Source: Psychroflexus torquis ATCC 700755 (lineage in GTDB: Bacteria; Bacteroidota; Bacteroidia; Flavobacteriales; Flavobacteriaceae). Taken from it: 64,000 bases of DNA. The stretch spans positions 992,001-1,056,000 of the forward strand of contig NC_018721.1 in NCBI RefSeq assembly GCF_000153485.2, written 5' to 3'. A model generated the notes under the pieces. That model worked only from the letters and a program-made list of their open reading frames with translations. It made no database searches and was not told the origin of the DNA. This document shows positions 15,370-23,853 of the stretch, piece by piece. Positions within the stretch are counted from its first letter, which is position 1. Each line of letters opens with the position of its first letter. Both the position numbers and the translations under genes were made by a program.

Positions 15370-18300
15370 TTATACACAGTTTAAGTTTCTATTTTTAATA
15401 TCTGATAAATAAGCATTTAGAATAGGTAAATACTTGTTGTCTTTTTTAACTTTATAAATAATAGTGAAGCCAACAATATTTATAAAGTTTTTATCTTTAG
15501 GGTTAAATCCCCATTTGTTGCAAAGTATTTCTTTATAAAGGAGAAGCGCCTTGTAAAAGCTATGTTGTTTTTCATTGCTCAAGGTTAACATTAAATCTAA
15601 AGCTGTGTCTACTTCTAATAATTTACACAATGCGTCCTGAATGAATTCTTCATCAATATCAGATTTAAGTAATCTATTAGATATATAACTAGAATCTTTA
15701 AACTTTGAGGTTTTGGTTAATTTAATAGTGTCTAATGCATTTCCATTGTAGCTTTCAACAAGCTGATATGCTAAGAATTTTACAATCTTTACTTTTACTT
15801 TTTTGTTATTGTAAAAAATAAATTTTGATTCTTTTTTTTCAAATAAATTAAACTTACACAAAACGGCCTCTTGCCAGTCATTTTGATAAACTGCAGCTAC
15901 TCCTGTTTCCAATTTAGCCAATTCCTTAATTTGATCATCATTTAAATTCATTGATTTGCCGACTAGTTCTCTATCATCTTGTGAAGGTAATCGCAAACAA
16001 ATCTTTGTATTTGTATTTCTAATTGCAGATGGATCTAATAGACTAGGTGCTTGGTCTGCTAAAATAAAGCCTTGCCCATAAGTTCTCATCTCAGCAATAG
16101 CATTAGAAATCATCTCTACAGATTTACCTTGTAAATTAGCACTCTCTTGACCTTGCTCTGAACTAGTTTTTTTTAATAGATTATGTGCTTCTTCAATTAT
16201 GGTTACATGTTTTAATTTACTATTTGCTTCTAACGCGGTAGTCATTCTGTACTCTTGCAGTTTCATAAACAAAACACCCATAATTAAAGATTTTGTTTCT
16301 GCTGATGCTACTCTTGATAAATCCACAATTGCATTGTTGTCAAAAATTATTTCAGAAGTTATCTCCTCATCTGTAAAAATTAATTTGAATATACCATTGG
16401 TCATACTATTTACCCTAGTTACTAAAGCGCCAGAATAATTAGAAATCATCTCTTGTGAATAACCACTATTTTCAATTAGTTTAGGTAATATTTTAGCTAA
16501 ATCATTAAAAGTTGGATATAATAATTTTCCAGTTAAATTTTCTGAAGCAACTAAATCCCACCCTTTACTTTCATAGACCTTTTCAACAGCATCTTTCAAG
16601 ATTGCTGGCATTGCTGCATACATTGGCCAAGAAGCATTTAATATCTCAATGAACCGATCTATATGTTCATGTATATGAATACTTTCAGGAAAAGAAAATG
16701 GATTAATTTTTAAGACTTTAGTATGATTAAGATTAGTCCCATAGACGTTTACATCCTCTCGATTACCAAAAACGTCTTTATACTCACCTTTAGCTGGTTC
16801 TATTACTAAGAACTTTATATTTTTTCTTATAAGGTTGTTTACAAGATTATAAGTAACATTTGACTTTCCAGATCCTGTACTTCCAGTCACAAAAATATGC
16901 CCAGTGAATTTTTCTATGTCTAAAGAAAATTCTTGATCAAATTCTTTTTCGTAATTATATAACTTACCGATGGAAACTAGATTATCCCCTCGATGCTTAA
17001 TATTGTTGCCAAAAGGAGCAGTTTCCACAACATCTAAACCAACAAATGATTTATGGGGCATTGATGCCTGAATGCATAACTCTGCTGTATTTGTTATTGT
17101 AGCAAGCTTGATACTAGTCTCCGATCTTGAGACTTTTGTTTTTATAGTAGGTAAGTTATAGGATTTTAATGCTTCTAACAAATTTGAGTGGTTCTCTTTA
17201 TCTTCATGAGTAGTAAATGTGTGAACGACAGACTTCTCAACTCCTGTATCATTCCCCTTAATTAAACCACCGTATATATTTGCAGCAACAATACTATTTT
17301 GTTGTTCCTTGGACATAAAATAGGCACCCGTATTCCAAAGACCCAAACTTTCTCCTCTTTTTAAACGGTCAAATTGTAAATCTAACTTATCGAGTATATT
17401 GACAATGGTTTTGTTTTGACTTACAGACTGGATACTTCTACTAGATCCTTTTGATTTCGCTTCGGAATTAGAAGTACTCTCACTATTACTTTTGCTAGAG
17501 GAATTTGACTTAGTGTTAGCACTTGAGCTTGTTTTAGTTAAAGAAGTACCTTTAGTTTTCGAAGTTGCTTTTGTATTTAACAACTGCCCATCATTTACCT
17601 CTTTAAAACGAATTTCCCTTCTTACTTTATTCGCGACACTAACCGATTTATTATTAATTTGGTTAAGAGAGTAACTAATTGGATTAGGTATATTAAGTTT
17701 GCTTTGTGTTCCAACAACAACATTCATTACTCTTTTCACAATCCAAGGATTCGAATTTTCTGTATGAGATGTATTTTTTCCTTTAGCTAAAGATTCTGTT
17801 TCTGTTTGAGATACTGAATTTGTATAAGTTGATCCTATTGTTTCTGTAATTCCATCAGTCAAGGCTATAGATTCATTCCAACTTAAATTTTTTGTTTGTT
17901 CTTTTAAAGGATATAACTGCGAGTATATATTTTCATAAAAGCGTTTAGCTGTATCAATTTCTTTTGGTTTTATGGGTTCTGCAATAAATAACGCAGAGAA
18001 TTCTTTCCCTTGCATCGCAATTATTAAGTTTTCAATACCTTGAACAAAATTATCTTCTTCTTTATTTTTCAATGCCGCAACGCCTAAAGAACAAGAAATT
18101 TCATCTGCATTTTGAAAAACAGCACTATTTAATTTTTCAATTTCTTTGTTAGGCAAAGAATCTTTAGTAAAAGTTGTTCCTGGAAAGTTTCCTTCAAAAG
18201 CTCCTTTAAGAATCTTTAAACTTTTAGCGGCGTCATATTGCTTTTTTACACCTATATAAAGATCACATTGATTACCATTAGATACTAGCTTTATAATAAG

Positions 18301-18579
18301 AGTTGTGCCTGTTGAATAAAGAGCGCTATAAACAGAGAGTAATTTATCCGTGATTTTTATATCTTTTTCGTAAACAAACTTATGAAGATGAAGAAATCTT
18401 ATATTAGAGGAAAATCCAATCTCATCATGATCATTGGCTAATATCTCAAAATTTTTATCGATGAGATATTGTCTCGTTAAAAAATTAAGAGAAGCTTCAA
18501 AGTCTTTTATGGATGTCTCTATCTCGTTATCCTTATTGGATGAATCGTTGACATAGTTATCGTTGTTTTGATCTTTCAT
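15370..18579 (-). CDS. HerA/DUF87-type ATPase with Ser-rich linker
   Basis: 1069 residues. The ATPase has Walker A GSTGSGKS (566-573), the HerA-like IEPAKGEYKDVFG after it, Walker B VTIIEEAHNLL (792-802) and a conserved ADQAPSLLDPSAIRNTNTK (about 841-860). HerA proteins form hexameric rings that translocate DNA and often pair with nucleases or other effectors in defence systems. The N-terminal 300 residues are an uncharacterised domain. Residues 341-385 are a Ser/Lys/Asn low-complexity linker. It lies between the membrane protein gene and the coiled-coil gene with gaps of 5 and 3 bases. Confidence 0.88.
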   Translation of the reverse strand: MKDQNNDNYVNDSSNKDNEIETSIKDFEASLNFLTRQYLIDKNFEILANDHDEIGFSSNIRFLHLHKFVYEKDIKITDKLLSVYSALYSTGTTLIIKLVSNGNQCDLYIGVKKQYDAAKSLKILKGAFEGNFPGTTFTKDSLPNKEIEKLNSAVFQNADEISCSLGVAALKNKEEDNFVQGIENLIIAMQGKEFSALFIAEPIKPKEIDTAKRFYENIYSQLYPLKEQTKNLSWNESIALTDGITETIGSTYTNSVSQTETESLAKGKNTSHTENSNPWIVKRVMNVVVGTQSKLNIPNPISYSLNQINNKSVSVANKVRREIRFKEVNDGQLLNTKATSKTKGTSLTKTSSSANTKSNSSSKSNSESTSNSEAKSKGSSRSIQSVSQNKTIVNILDKLDLQFDRLKRGESLGLWNTGAYFMSKEQQNSIVAANIYGGLIKGNDTGVEKSVVHTFTTHEDKENHSNLLEALKSYNLPTIKTKVSRSETSIKLATITNTAELCIQASMPHKSFVGLDVVETAPFGNNIKHRGDNLVSIGKLYNYEKEFDQEFSLDIEKFTGHIFVTGSTGSGKSNVTYNLVNNLIRKNIKFLVIEPAKGEYKDVFGNREDVNVYGTNLNHTKVLKINPFSFPESIHIHEHIDRFIEILNASWPMYAAMPAILKDAVEKVYESKGWDLVASENLTGKLLYPTFNDLAKILPKLIENSGYSQEMISNYSGALVTRVNSMTNGIFKLIFTDEEITSEIIFDNNAIVDLSRVASAETKSLIMGVLFMKLQEYRMTTALEANSKLKHVTIIEEAHNLLKKTSSEQGQESANLQGKSVEMISNAIAEMRTYGQGFILADQAPSLLDPSAIRNTNTKICLRLPSQDDRELVGKSMNLNDDQIKELAKLETGVAAVYQNDWQEAVLCKFNLFEKKESKFIFYNNKKVKVKIVKFLAYQLVESYNGNALDTIKLTKTSKFKDSSYISNRLLKSDIDEEFIQDALCKLLEVDTALDLMLTLSNEKQHSFYKALLLYKEILCNKWGFNPKDKNFINIVGFTIIYKVKKDNKYLPILNAYLSDIKNRNLNCV

Positions 18580-18584
18580 ATTGC

Positions 18585-19034
18585 CTATCTAAATAATCTA
18601 TAAAGAATATACCCGCTTACAATAATTGACGCTCCAATTAATAAATATGTTTTTGTATTCAACTTAACGCCATTCTTTCTATTTACATCAGTCAGATCCT
18701 CTTCCGGATTATCACCAAAAAAGTTGTCTTTTTCTACCATTAATGGATACAGTCGAATAACCTCGTTGAAGCGTTCTCTTGAAAAATTAGAACGCAGTTC
18801 CACTTTTTCAGCATAAAAAAAATCACTATTCGATGACCTAATAACTTCTGTTTCAGTTTCTAGATGTCCTTCAAACTTAAAAGAACAATTATTCTCTGCA
18901 TATTCCACTGCTTGTTTAAGCTCAAATATATTTCCTTGAAATAACATTATCATTTCTGATAATTGGGATTTTACCATTTTCAAGTCATTTTCCTTAACTC
19001 CGTCCACAAAGGATTTATTTTTTTTAAATTCCAT
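18585..19034 (-). CDS. Small C-terminally membrane-anchored protein
   Basis: 149 residues. The first 120 are soluble and charged (several FKF and ELR segments). A single membrane helix, YLLIGASIIVSGYILYRLF, ends the protein at about 129-147, giving a tail-anchored topology with the bulk in the cytoplasm. It lies 7 bases after the dynamin-like gene, so it may anchor the GTPase or ATPase to the inner membrane (inference). No family recognised. Confidence 0.75.
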   Translation of the reverse strand: MEFKKNKSFVDGVKENDLKMVKSQLSEMIMLFQGNIFELKQAVEYAENNCSFKFEGHLETETEVIRSSNSDFFYAEKVELRSNFSRERFNEVIRLYPLMVEKDNFFGDNPEEDLTDVNRKNGVKLNTKTYLLIGASIIVSGYILYRLFR

Positions 19035-19041
19035 TAGAATA

Positions 19042-21303
19042 TTATTTACACTTATTAATTTGTTCTAGATAATTCTGCAAATCGTATTTAATATTGTCAG
19101 TTTTTTGATTAATCTCAGTAATATTATTTTGCAAGTCTAACAGTTTTGGAGTCGTTCTTTGACTAAAATCGCTTTCTATAGTGTTAACTATTTTTTTACC
19201 TTCTTTTATGTAAAGATTTACGTTGTCATTATAATTTTTATTTACGTTATCAAGCATTCCTTCGACCTTAAGCTTAAGCTCAGGAATCTTTAATTCATTG
19301 TATATCTTATTAAGATCGTATTCATCACGGATTTCCCAGACCTCTTCTTTTTTAAAACTAAACCAAGACTTAGGTTTCCACCATGTTGATGTACTTATTT
19401 CCACTTCACCTGTTTTAACTATTCTTCTTGTCTTAACTCGATATATATTACTGCTATTTAATATGATATGAAAATCATTAGAGAGAATACTGGTTGCCTT
19501 ATCTGATAGATCCAAATCATTTATGAAATCGTCAAAATCTATTTTGATAATATTAATTATCCCTATCCATTTTTTTTTTAAATCATAATCTAACTCAAGC
19601 CTTACACTTGATTTCAAACTTATTTCCAGATTCTGAATAACCTTATTTGCTATATGCCTTGCTCTATAAGCTTGTGATTTAGTTGCTTCTTCATCTCTAA
19701 GATTCGTATAAATTTGACCGAAATCTTTTTCAACACGATTTTTGAGTTTATCTATAGTGTTATTTTTAGAAGAAATTTCACTTAATTTAGATGTTAAAAT
19801 TTCTAATTTAGAATTCAAAACTTTTTCAGATTTTTTTATTTTTTTAATATCCTCCTTTATTGCTTTCTTTTCTTTTTCAGTTAATCCTTGCACTTGATTT
19901 TTCAATTTATCAAAATGAGGTATTAAGTTTGAAAGTAAGTCATGTCCAAGCTCGGTCTCATGAACATTTTCGATATACTTTTGAATATGTAATTGCAAAG
20001 CCGAAATTCCAGATCTGTGTAAGCATTGCGTTAACCTGTCCTTACTATCTAAGTTTTTTAAAAGTGACTCTTTATCTTTTTCTAAAATAGGGGCAAATTT
20101 AATGATATCTATTCCAGCATATTCTTCATCAGCATCAGGCAAAAATATATCTTCATATTTTCTCAAGGCTAACTTTTCATTTCTAGTAAGTTTTCCCGTT
20201 TGATTTGATTGACATAAACGGGCAAACTCTGCTGAAATTGGAAATATTTTTGGATTACTTATCCCTATAGTCTCTGCTAGATATTTCTTAGTTGAAATAA
20301 TGATCGTTTCTATAGATTCCTTTTCATGGTCTAAATCGTCAATTCTGTTAAGCACAAATAGAAACCGATCCTCTGTTGATACACCTTTATCCTTTATGAA
20401 CTCTGCTATTTCTTCCAAAACACTTTTGTCATCTGTCGTTTTAAGTTTAGTAACATCCAATAAATATATTATTAAGGGCTTATGATTACTATCCTTTATA
20501 TAATTATATGTTACTTCTTTGTGCTGGTCATTTTGAGAATTATTGGGGCCAGGAGTATCAATCAAAACAACGCTTATATTTTCAGATGAAATATTTTTAA
20601 TATCTCCTTCTATTTCGACGGTCAGAAACTTATCATTACCACTATCGTTTATCTTACTTAAGGTATCAGCGTTTAAGTCATTGTGTTCATCAATTATATT
20701 TCCATTTTCATTTTTAACTAACGCACTAAAATTCTCCTTTCCATCAATATCTTTAATCTTACATATAGTAGCTGTACAAGCTTCATTTTTACTGGGCATT
20801 AAACTTTCTCCCAATAAAGCATTAATCAAAGTAGATTTTCCTGCACTCATAGTGGCAGCAATGACTATTTGTGCTTCAGACTTATCTATCTTATCGAGAT
20901 AGGTGAACAAGTTTTTCTCAACAAAATATTGTTTTATTACGTCGTCCTTATCCTTCTGTTTTATTTCAGTAAGAATCGACTTAAAATCTTTTATCAAATT
21001 GGACTTCTCTAATTCTCTAGTTTTCAGTTCGACTTTTACTTTCCTATCTTTATTAAACCGAAATACAATGTCGCTAACGACCTCTATTTCATGTCTTGTA
21101 GAACTAAAAGCTATATCAAATATTTCCTCGTTGAGTTCTTCTTGATATTTATTTAAAAAATCATAGAACCAGTTCTCGATTCGTCTATTTTTATTATTGT
21201 CCTTTATAACTTTAATAGACTGTTCGAAGCCTTTCCCTTTATTTAAGAAACCTTTATACTTAACCCTATAGGAATGTTTATTATAATCAATGCTTAAAAT
21301 CAT
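19042..21303 (-). CDS. Dynamin-like GTPase
   Basis: 753 residues. The GTPase motifs are complete: G1 TMSAGKST (151-158), G2 Thr in CTATI (about 176-180), G3 DTPG (249-252) and G4 NRID (319-322). A long coiled-coil stalk follows (about 465-535 and again near the C-terminus). A Trp-rich patch, STWWKPKSWFSF, near residue 640 could be a membrane paddle. Bacterial dynamins remodel or protect membranes, and some act against phage. Its place between a UDG-like gene (21-base gap) and a membrane protein gene suggests a membrane-linked response. Confidence 0.9.
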   Translation of the reverse strand: MILSIDYNKHSYRVKYKGFLNKGKGFEQSIKVIKDNNKNRRIENWFYDFLNKYQEELNEEIFDIAFSSTRHEIEVVSDIVFRFNKDRKVKVELKTRELEKSNLIKDFKSILTEIKQKDKDDVIKQYFVEKNLFTYLDKIDKSEAQIVIAATMSAGKSTLINALLGESLMPSKNEACTATICKIKDIDGKENFSALVKNENGNIIDEHNDLNADTLSKINDSGNDKFLTVEIEGDIKNISSENISVVLIDTPGPNNSQNDQHKEVTYNYIKDSNHKPLIIYLLDVTKLKTTDDKSVLEEIAEFIKDKGVSTEDRFLFVLNRIDDLDHEKESIETIIISTKKYLAETIGISNPKIFPISAEFARLCQSNQTGKLTRNEKLALRKYEDIFLPDADEEYAGIDIIKFAPILEKDKESLLKNLDSKDRLTQCLHRSGISALQLHIQKYIENVHETELGHDLLSNLIPHFDKLKNQVQGLTEKEKKAIKEDIKKIKKSEKVLNSKLEILTSKLSEISSKNNTIDKLKNRVEKDFGQIYTNLRDEEATKSQAYRARHIANKVIQNLEISLKSSVRLELDYDLKKKWIGIINIIKIDFDDFINDLDLSDKATSILSNDFHIILNSSNIYRVKTRRIVKTGEVEISTSTWWKPKSWFSFKKEEVWEIRDEYDLNKIYNELKIPELKLKVEGMLDNVNKNYNDNVNLYIKEGKKIVNTIESDFSQRTTPKLLDLQNNITEINQKTDNIKYDLQNYLEQINKCK

Positions 21304-21324
21304 TATTCTATTTTAATATTTAAT

Positions 21325-21981
21325 TTATTTTCCCAAAACACCCAAAACAAGCTCACTGAGCTTCTCTTTATTTTTTATCTGACTAAATAATCGTTTATAA
21401 CCAATAACATGTGTGTTACCCCATTTGGTGTAAGCAACATCAGCATTCCATTCAGCTTGGAGGTTTTTATGTTGCGTTACTTTGGTGAAGGCAGACTTAC
21501 CTTCACAGATAATTATTTTAGGCTGAATTATTTCAATAAGTCGGTTATTCCAATCGATAGATTTTTTTTCAAATTCTAGATCACCAACTAAAGTAATGAT
21601 TTTATTTAGGTTTTGTTCATTTTCAGTGGCTAAAAAATAAAAATTGGTCTTAACGGCTTTGCTTAAGTCCGCATCAGTAAGTCCGAGTAATCCAAAGAGT
21701 GCCTTAGTTTCTCTAGCCAAAGCGTAATTTTCATAAACATATTCCATGGTCTTTTCTGGCGCAAGTCTATGTGAGGTCTTACCCGTACTCTTATAATGAC
21801 CAGCTCCTGGATTTATGCCTATAAACATAAAGTTGGGTTGCTTTTGTAATGGTGACATAAGAATCTGAAACCCTCTAAATTTGTCTTTCACTGTTTCGAA
21901 TATATCAGAAGATATAAGTTCGTTTTTAAAATCGGCAACCTCCTGCATAAGTTGGTTATAATCTGCTTCAAGTTCATTCAT
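21325..21981 (-). CDS. GINPG-motif glycosylase-like protein, first gene of operon A
   Basis: 218 residues from the ATG at 21981. It has NFMFIGINPGAGHYKS, matching the GINPG motif 1 of the MUG/TDG branch of uracil-DNA glycosylases, and a central strand PKIIICEGKSAF. The C-terminal motif is HVIGYKRLFSQI, without the usual HPS. The frame extends 30 codons upstream, but those codons read through the dyad and promoter at 22010-22045, and MNELEADY starts right after a leader shared with the 11.6 kb gene, so the shorter form is correct. It heads an operon of up to eight genes. Confidence 0.75.
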   Translation of the reverse strand: MNELEADYNQLMQEVADFKNELISSDIFETVKDKFRGFQILMSPLQKQPNFMFIGINPGAGHYKSTGKTSHRLAPEKTMEYVYENYALARETKALFGLLGLTDADLSKAVKTNFYFLATENEQNLNKIITLVGDLEFEKKSIDWNNRLIEIIQPKIIICEGKSAFTKVTQHKNLQAEWNADVAYTKWGNTHVIGYKRLFSQIKNKEKLSELVLGVLGK

Positions 21982-22009
21982 TTTTTCTTGGTTTTTTTTA
22001 TTAATACAA

Positions 22010-22045
22010 CAAATTAAAAGTGAAACAACGCCAAAGCATGTCATA
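22010..22045 (-). promoter_or_regulatory. Promoter with dyad operator (copy 4), drives operon A
   Basis: AACGCCAAAGCATGTCATA (22027-22045) is the dyad. Its -33 TTTG lies 18 bases from the TTTG of TTTTAATTTG (22010-22018). The start at 21981 is about 29 bases downstream. Flanking bases (TGTCATACTTAAnAGGTTTG and AAnTAAAAGT) match the copy at 11.68 kb. Confidence 0.6.
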
Positions 22046-22249
22046 CTTAAGAGGTTTGTTGTGAATTTCACGAATAAAAGCAGTTAACGTTTCTATATAA
22101 GTACTTTCAGTTCTATTTATAAGTTTGTATTCTATAGCCTAAACCTGAATTAAGTAACTCGTTTTCGAGGTTAATTTAGAATTTAATTTTATTAAAGTCC
22201 GACCGATATCTAAACCTTACTCTTGAATTTTAAGTAAAAGACTCTGTTT

Positions 22250-22726
22250 TCAATTACAATCAAAAAACTCTAAAACAGACTCCCAGTTTGGGTACTCATT
22301 GTCTTTTTGATTTACATAGTCCCAACCAAAATGAATGTGTTTTCCCTTAAATTCTGAAGCACCCCGTGCCGTACGATCATCTATAAGATAATCCCCAATT
22401 AGTAAATCTTTACGATGTGTGATTATTATTTTTTGATAAAACTTGTCACCGAAGTGTTTTTCGATCCAAGTCCGTTTATGCATCCAAGCACTGGGATTAT
22501 CCCATGGCGCTGTGGTTAGTATAAATAAGTCAAATCGTTTCGTGTCATGCAGCTTGTTTACGGCTTCAATTGCGTCCTTTATCGGTGGTAAATTTTCGAA
22601 AATATCGGGAATATCATCTGGATCGTTTTTATATTGGTCTTCTTGAAATAATGGACTAGCCTTTGCACCCGCACCAAGATCGGCTAATACACCATCCATG
22701 TCGATAAAAACTATTGGTTTTTCCAT
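22250..22726 (-). CDS. NT5C-type 5'(3')-deoxyribonucleotidase, HAD fold
   Basis: 158 residues. HAD motif I is DMDGVLAD (residues 9-16), motif II is LTTAPWDNPSAW (about 77-88) and motif III/IV are KDLLIGDYLIDDR (about 112-124). The family (Pfam NT5C) dephosphorylates deoxyribonucleoside monophosphates; bacterial members are short like this one. Inside a defence-type island it might lower nucleotide pools during infection, but a housekeeping salvage role is equally possible. It is transcribed alone, with gaps of more than 160 bases on both sides. Confidence 0.8.
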   Translation of the reverse strand: MEKPIVFIDMDGVLADLGAGAKASPLFQEDQYKNDPDDIPDIFENLPPIKDAIEAVNKLHDTKRFDLFILTTAPWDNPSAWMHKRTWIEKHFGDKFYQKIIITHRKDLLIGDYLIDDRTARGASEFKGKHIHFGWDYVNQKDNEYPNWESVLEFFDCN

Positions 22727-22776
22727 GTTATAAGGTTTTATTCTTAATCGCTTTTATTAAACGAACTCTTTTATTT

Positions 22777-22896
22777 CTATGAAGCGGAAACGTTAACATC
22801 ACATTCAATTGAGCCATACTTTCTTTTGCATCTTGTGAGAGTTCCAAAAAAATCATATTCTAAATCAGTATCAAGTCTACAAACCCAATGTGTTGA
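22777..22896 (-). pseudogene. Possible gene fragment without a start
   Basis: A 40-codon open stretch between stops encodes a Cys-containing peptide with WVCRLDTDLEYDFFGTLTRC and then KRKYGSIECDV. The amino-acid pattern looks like a real C-terminal domain, but no start or upstream continuation is present. I cannot name its family. The rest of the 22727-23013 gap shows nothing else. Confidence 0.3.
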
Positions 22897-23013
22897 CTAG
22901 TAATTTAGACGCTTTATTATGGTTTCGTCTTGTTTATAGCGTTGGAAAAGAATTACTCTTTTGCGGGTTATGGCTTGTGTGTGGCTGGTACAAATTGCAA
23001 ATGTCTATAACTT

Positions 23014-23304
23014 TTAGCTTTGACTTTTCTCTCTATTTATAAATAGGCTTCCAATTAATCCAATTCCGACAATAACGTCAACGATATTCCACATTTCTCT
23101 TCCCAAAGCGATTTTGAAAAACGGTTGAAAAAGTAGTGCAAGCCCACCATAAATGATCAATTCAGTATTCTTGTTCGCCTCATTAGCTTTATAAGCTAAA
23201 ATTCCAAATCCTATTAATGCTACAAATCGTACAAATTGATAAAATCCATAAGGCATATCTAACAAGCACAGAAACAGTAATACTGCTAATGCAATCTTTA
23301 ACAT
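23014..23304 (-). CDS. Small membrane protein, DUF6804-like
   Basis: 96 residues with three or four membrane helices (about 4-14, 20-38, 47-62 and 70-88). The GFYQFVRFVALIGF and IYGGLALLFQPFFKIALGREMW patterns match small membrane proteins that I believe are annotated as DUF6804. It is the last gene of operon B, 7 bases after the TerB-like gene. Its biochemical role is unknown. Confidence 0.75.
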   Translation of the reverse strand: MLKIALAVLLFLCLLDMPYGFYQFVRFVALIGFGILAYKANEANKNTELIIYGGLALLFQPFFKIALGREMWNIVDVIVGIGLIGSLFINREKSQS

Positions 23305-23311
23305 GGCTTCA

Positions 23312-23851
23312 CTATTCTTTATTTTTTTCTTTCAAGCTGTCTAAAATGTCATTATCAATTTCACTTATTAACTCAAATTCATTTGAAATATGCGTGTCAA
23401 AAAAGGCGTCTTGCAACCTTGATAAATAAGAATCAGTAATTATATCTTGTTCCAAATAGTCTTCAAAGTCAGGGTGCTTTTTAAGAATTTGATTGTTGTC
23501 AATTTTCAATTTTGAGCGAATGACTTTAAAAAACTTAATTTCGCTATATTCAACTTTTTGATCTGCTTTGATGGTGTCAATTGCTACTTCAATTAAGTTT
23601 AATTCATTGGCTTCACTTAAATTAGAAGTTGTTAATTCATCAAAATAATTTTTCATAAACAGGTGTCCATTGTTATTGATAGCAATTAACAGATTGTCCA
23701 TTTCTGCATTGACATCAATCTCACCAAAGGTTTTCTTTTCGTTATGTAAACGCTTTATCAACTTTATTTCTCGTTTATCAATATCTCCATCACAAGCCAT
23801 ACAGGAAAATGCTGTCTTTAATAATAGTTTGTCAAAGTTTATTGTTTTCAT
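23312..23851 (-). CDS. TerB-like protein
   Basis: 179 residues, all helical. The N-terminus has the TerB/DjlA-type signature (LLKTAFSCMACDGDIDKREIKLI, with acidic Asp and Glu that could bind metal), repeated more weakly at IDTIKADQKVEYSEIKFFK. TerB domains occur in tellurite-resistance and stress systems and often partner with kinases and ATPases. It starts 2 bases after the kinase-AAA+ gene. It is a likely sensor or adaptor in operon B. Confidence 0.75.
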   Translation of the reverse strand: MKTINFDKLLLKTAFSCMACDGDIDKREIKLIKRLHNEKKTFGEIDVNAEMDNLLIAINNNGHLFMKNYFDELTTSNLSEANELNLIEVAIDTIKADQKVEYSEIKFFKVIRSKLKIDNNQILKKHPDFEDYLEQDIITDSYLSRLQDAFFDTHISNEFELISEIDNDILDSLKEKNKE

Positions 23852-23853
23852 AT

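Noticed and set aside
21982..22071. Lipoprotein or signal peptide on the GINPG protein
   Set aside because: The codons coincide with the operator and promoter shared with other genes; the paralogous leader places the start at 21981.
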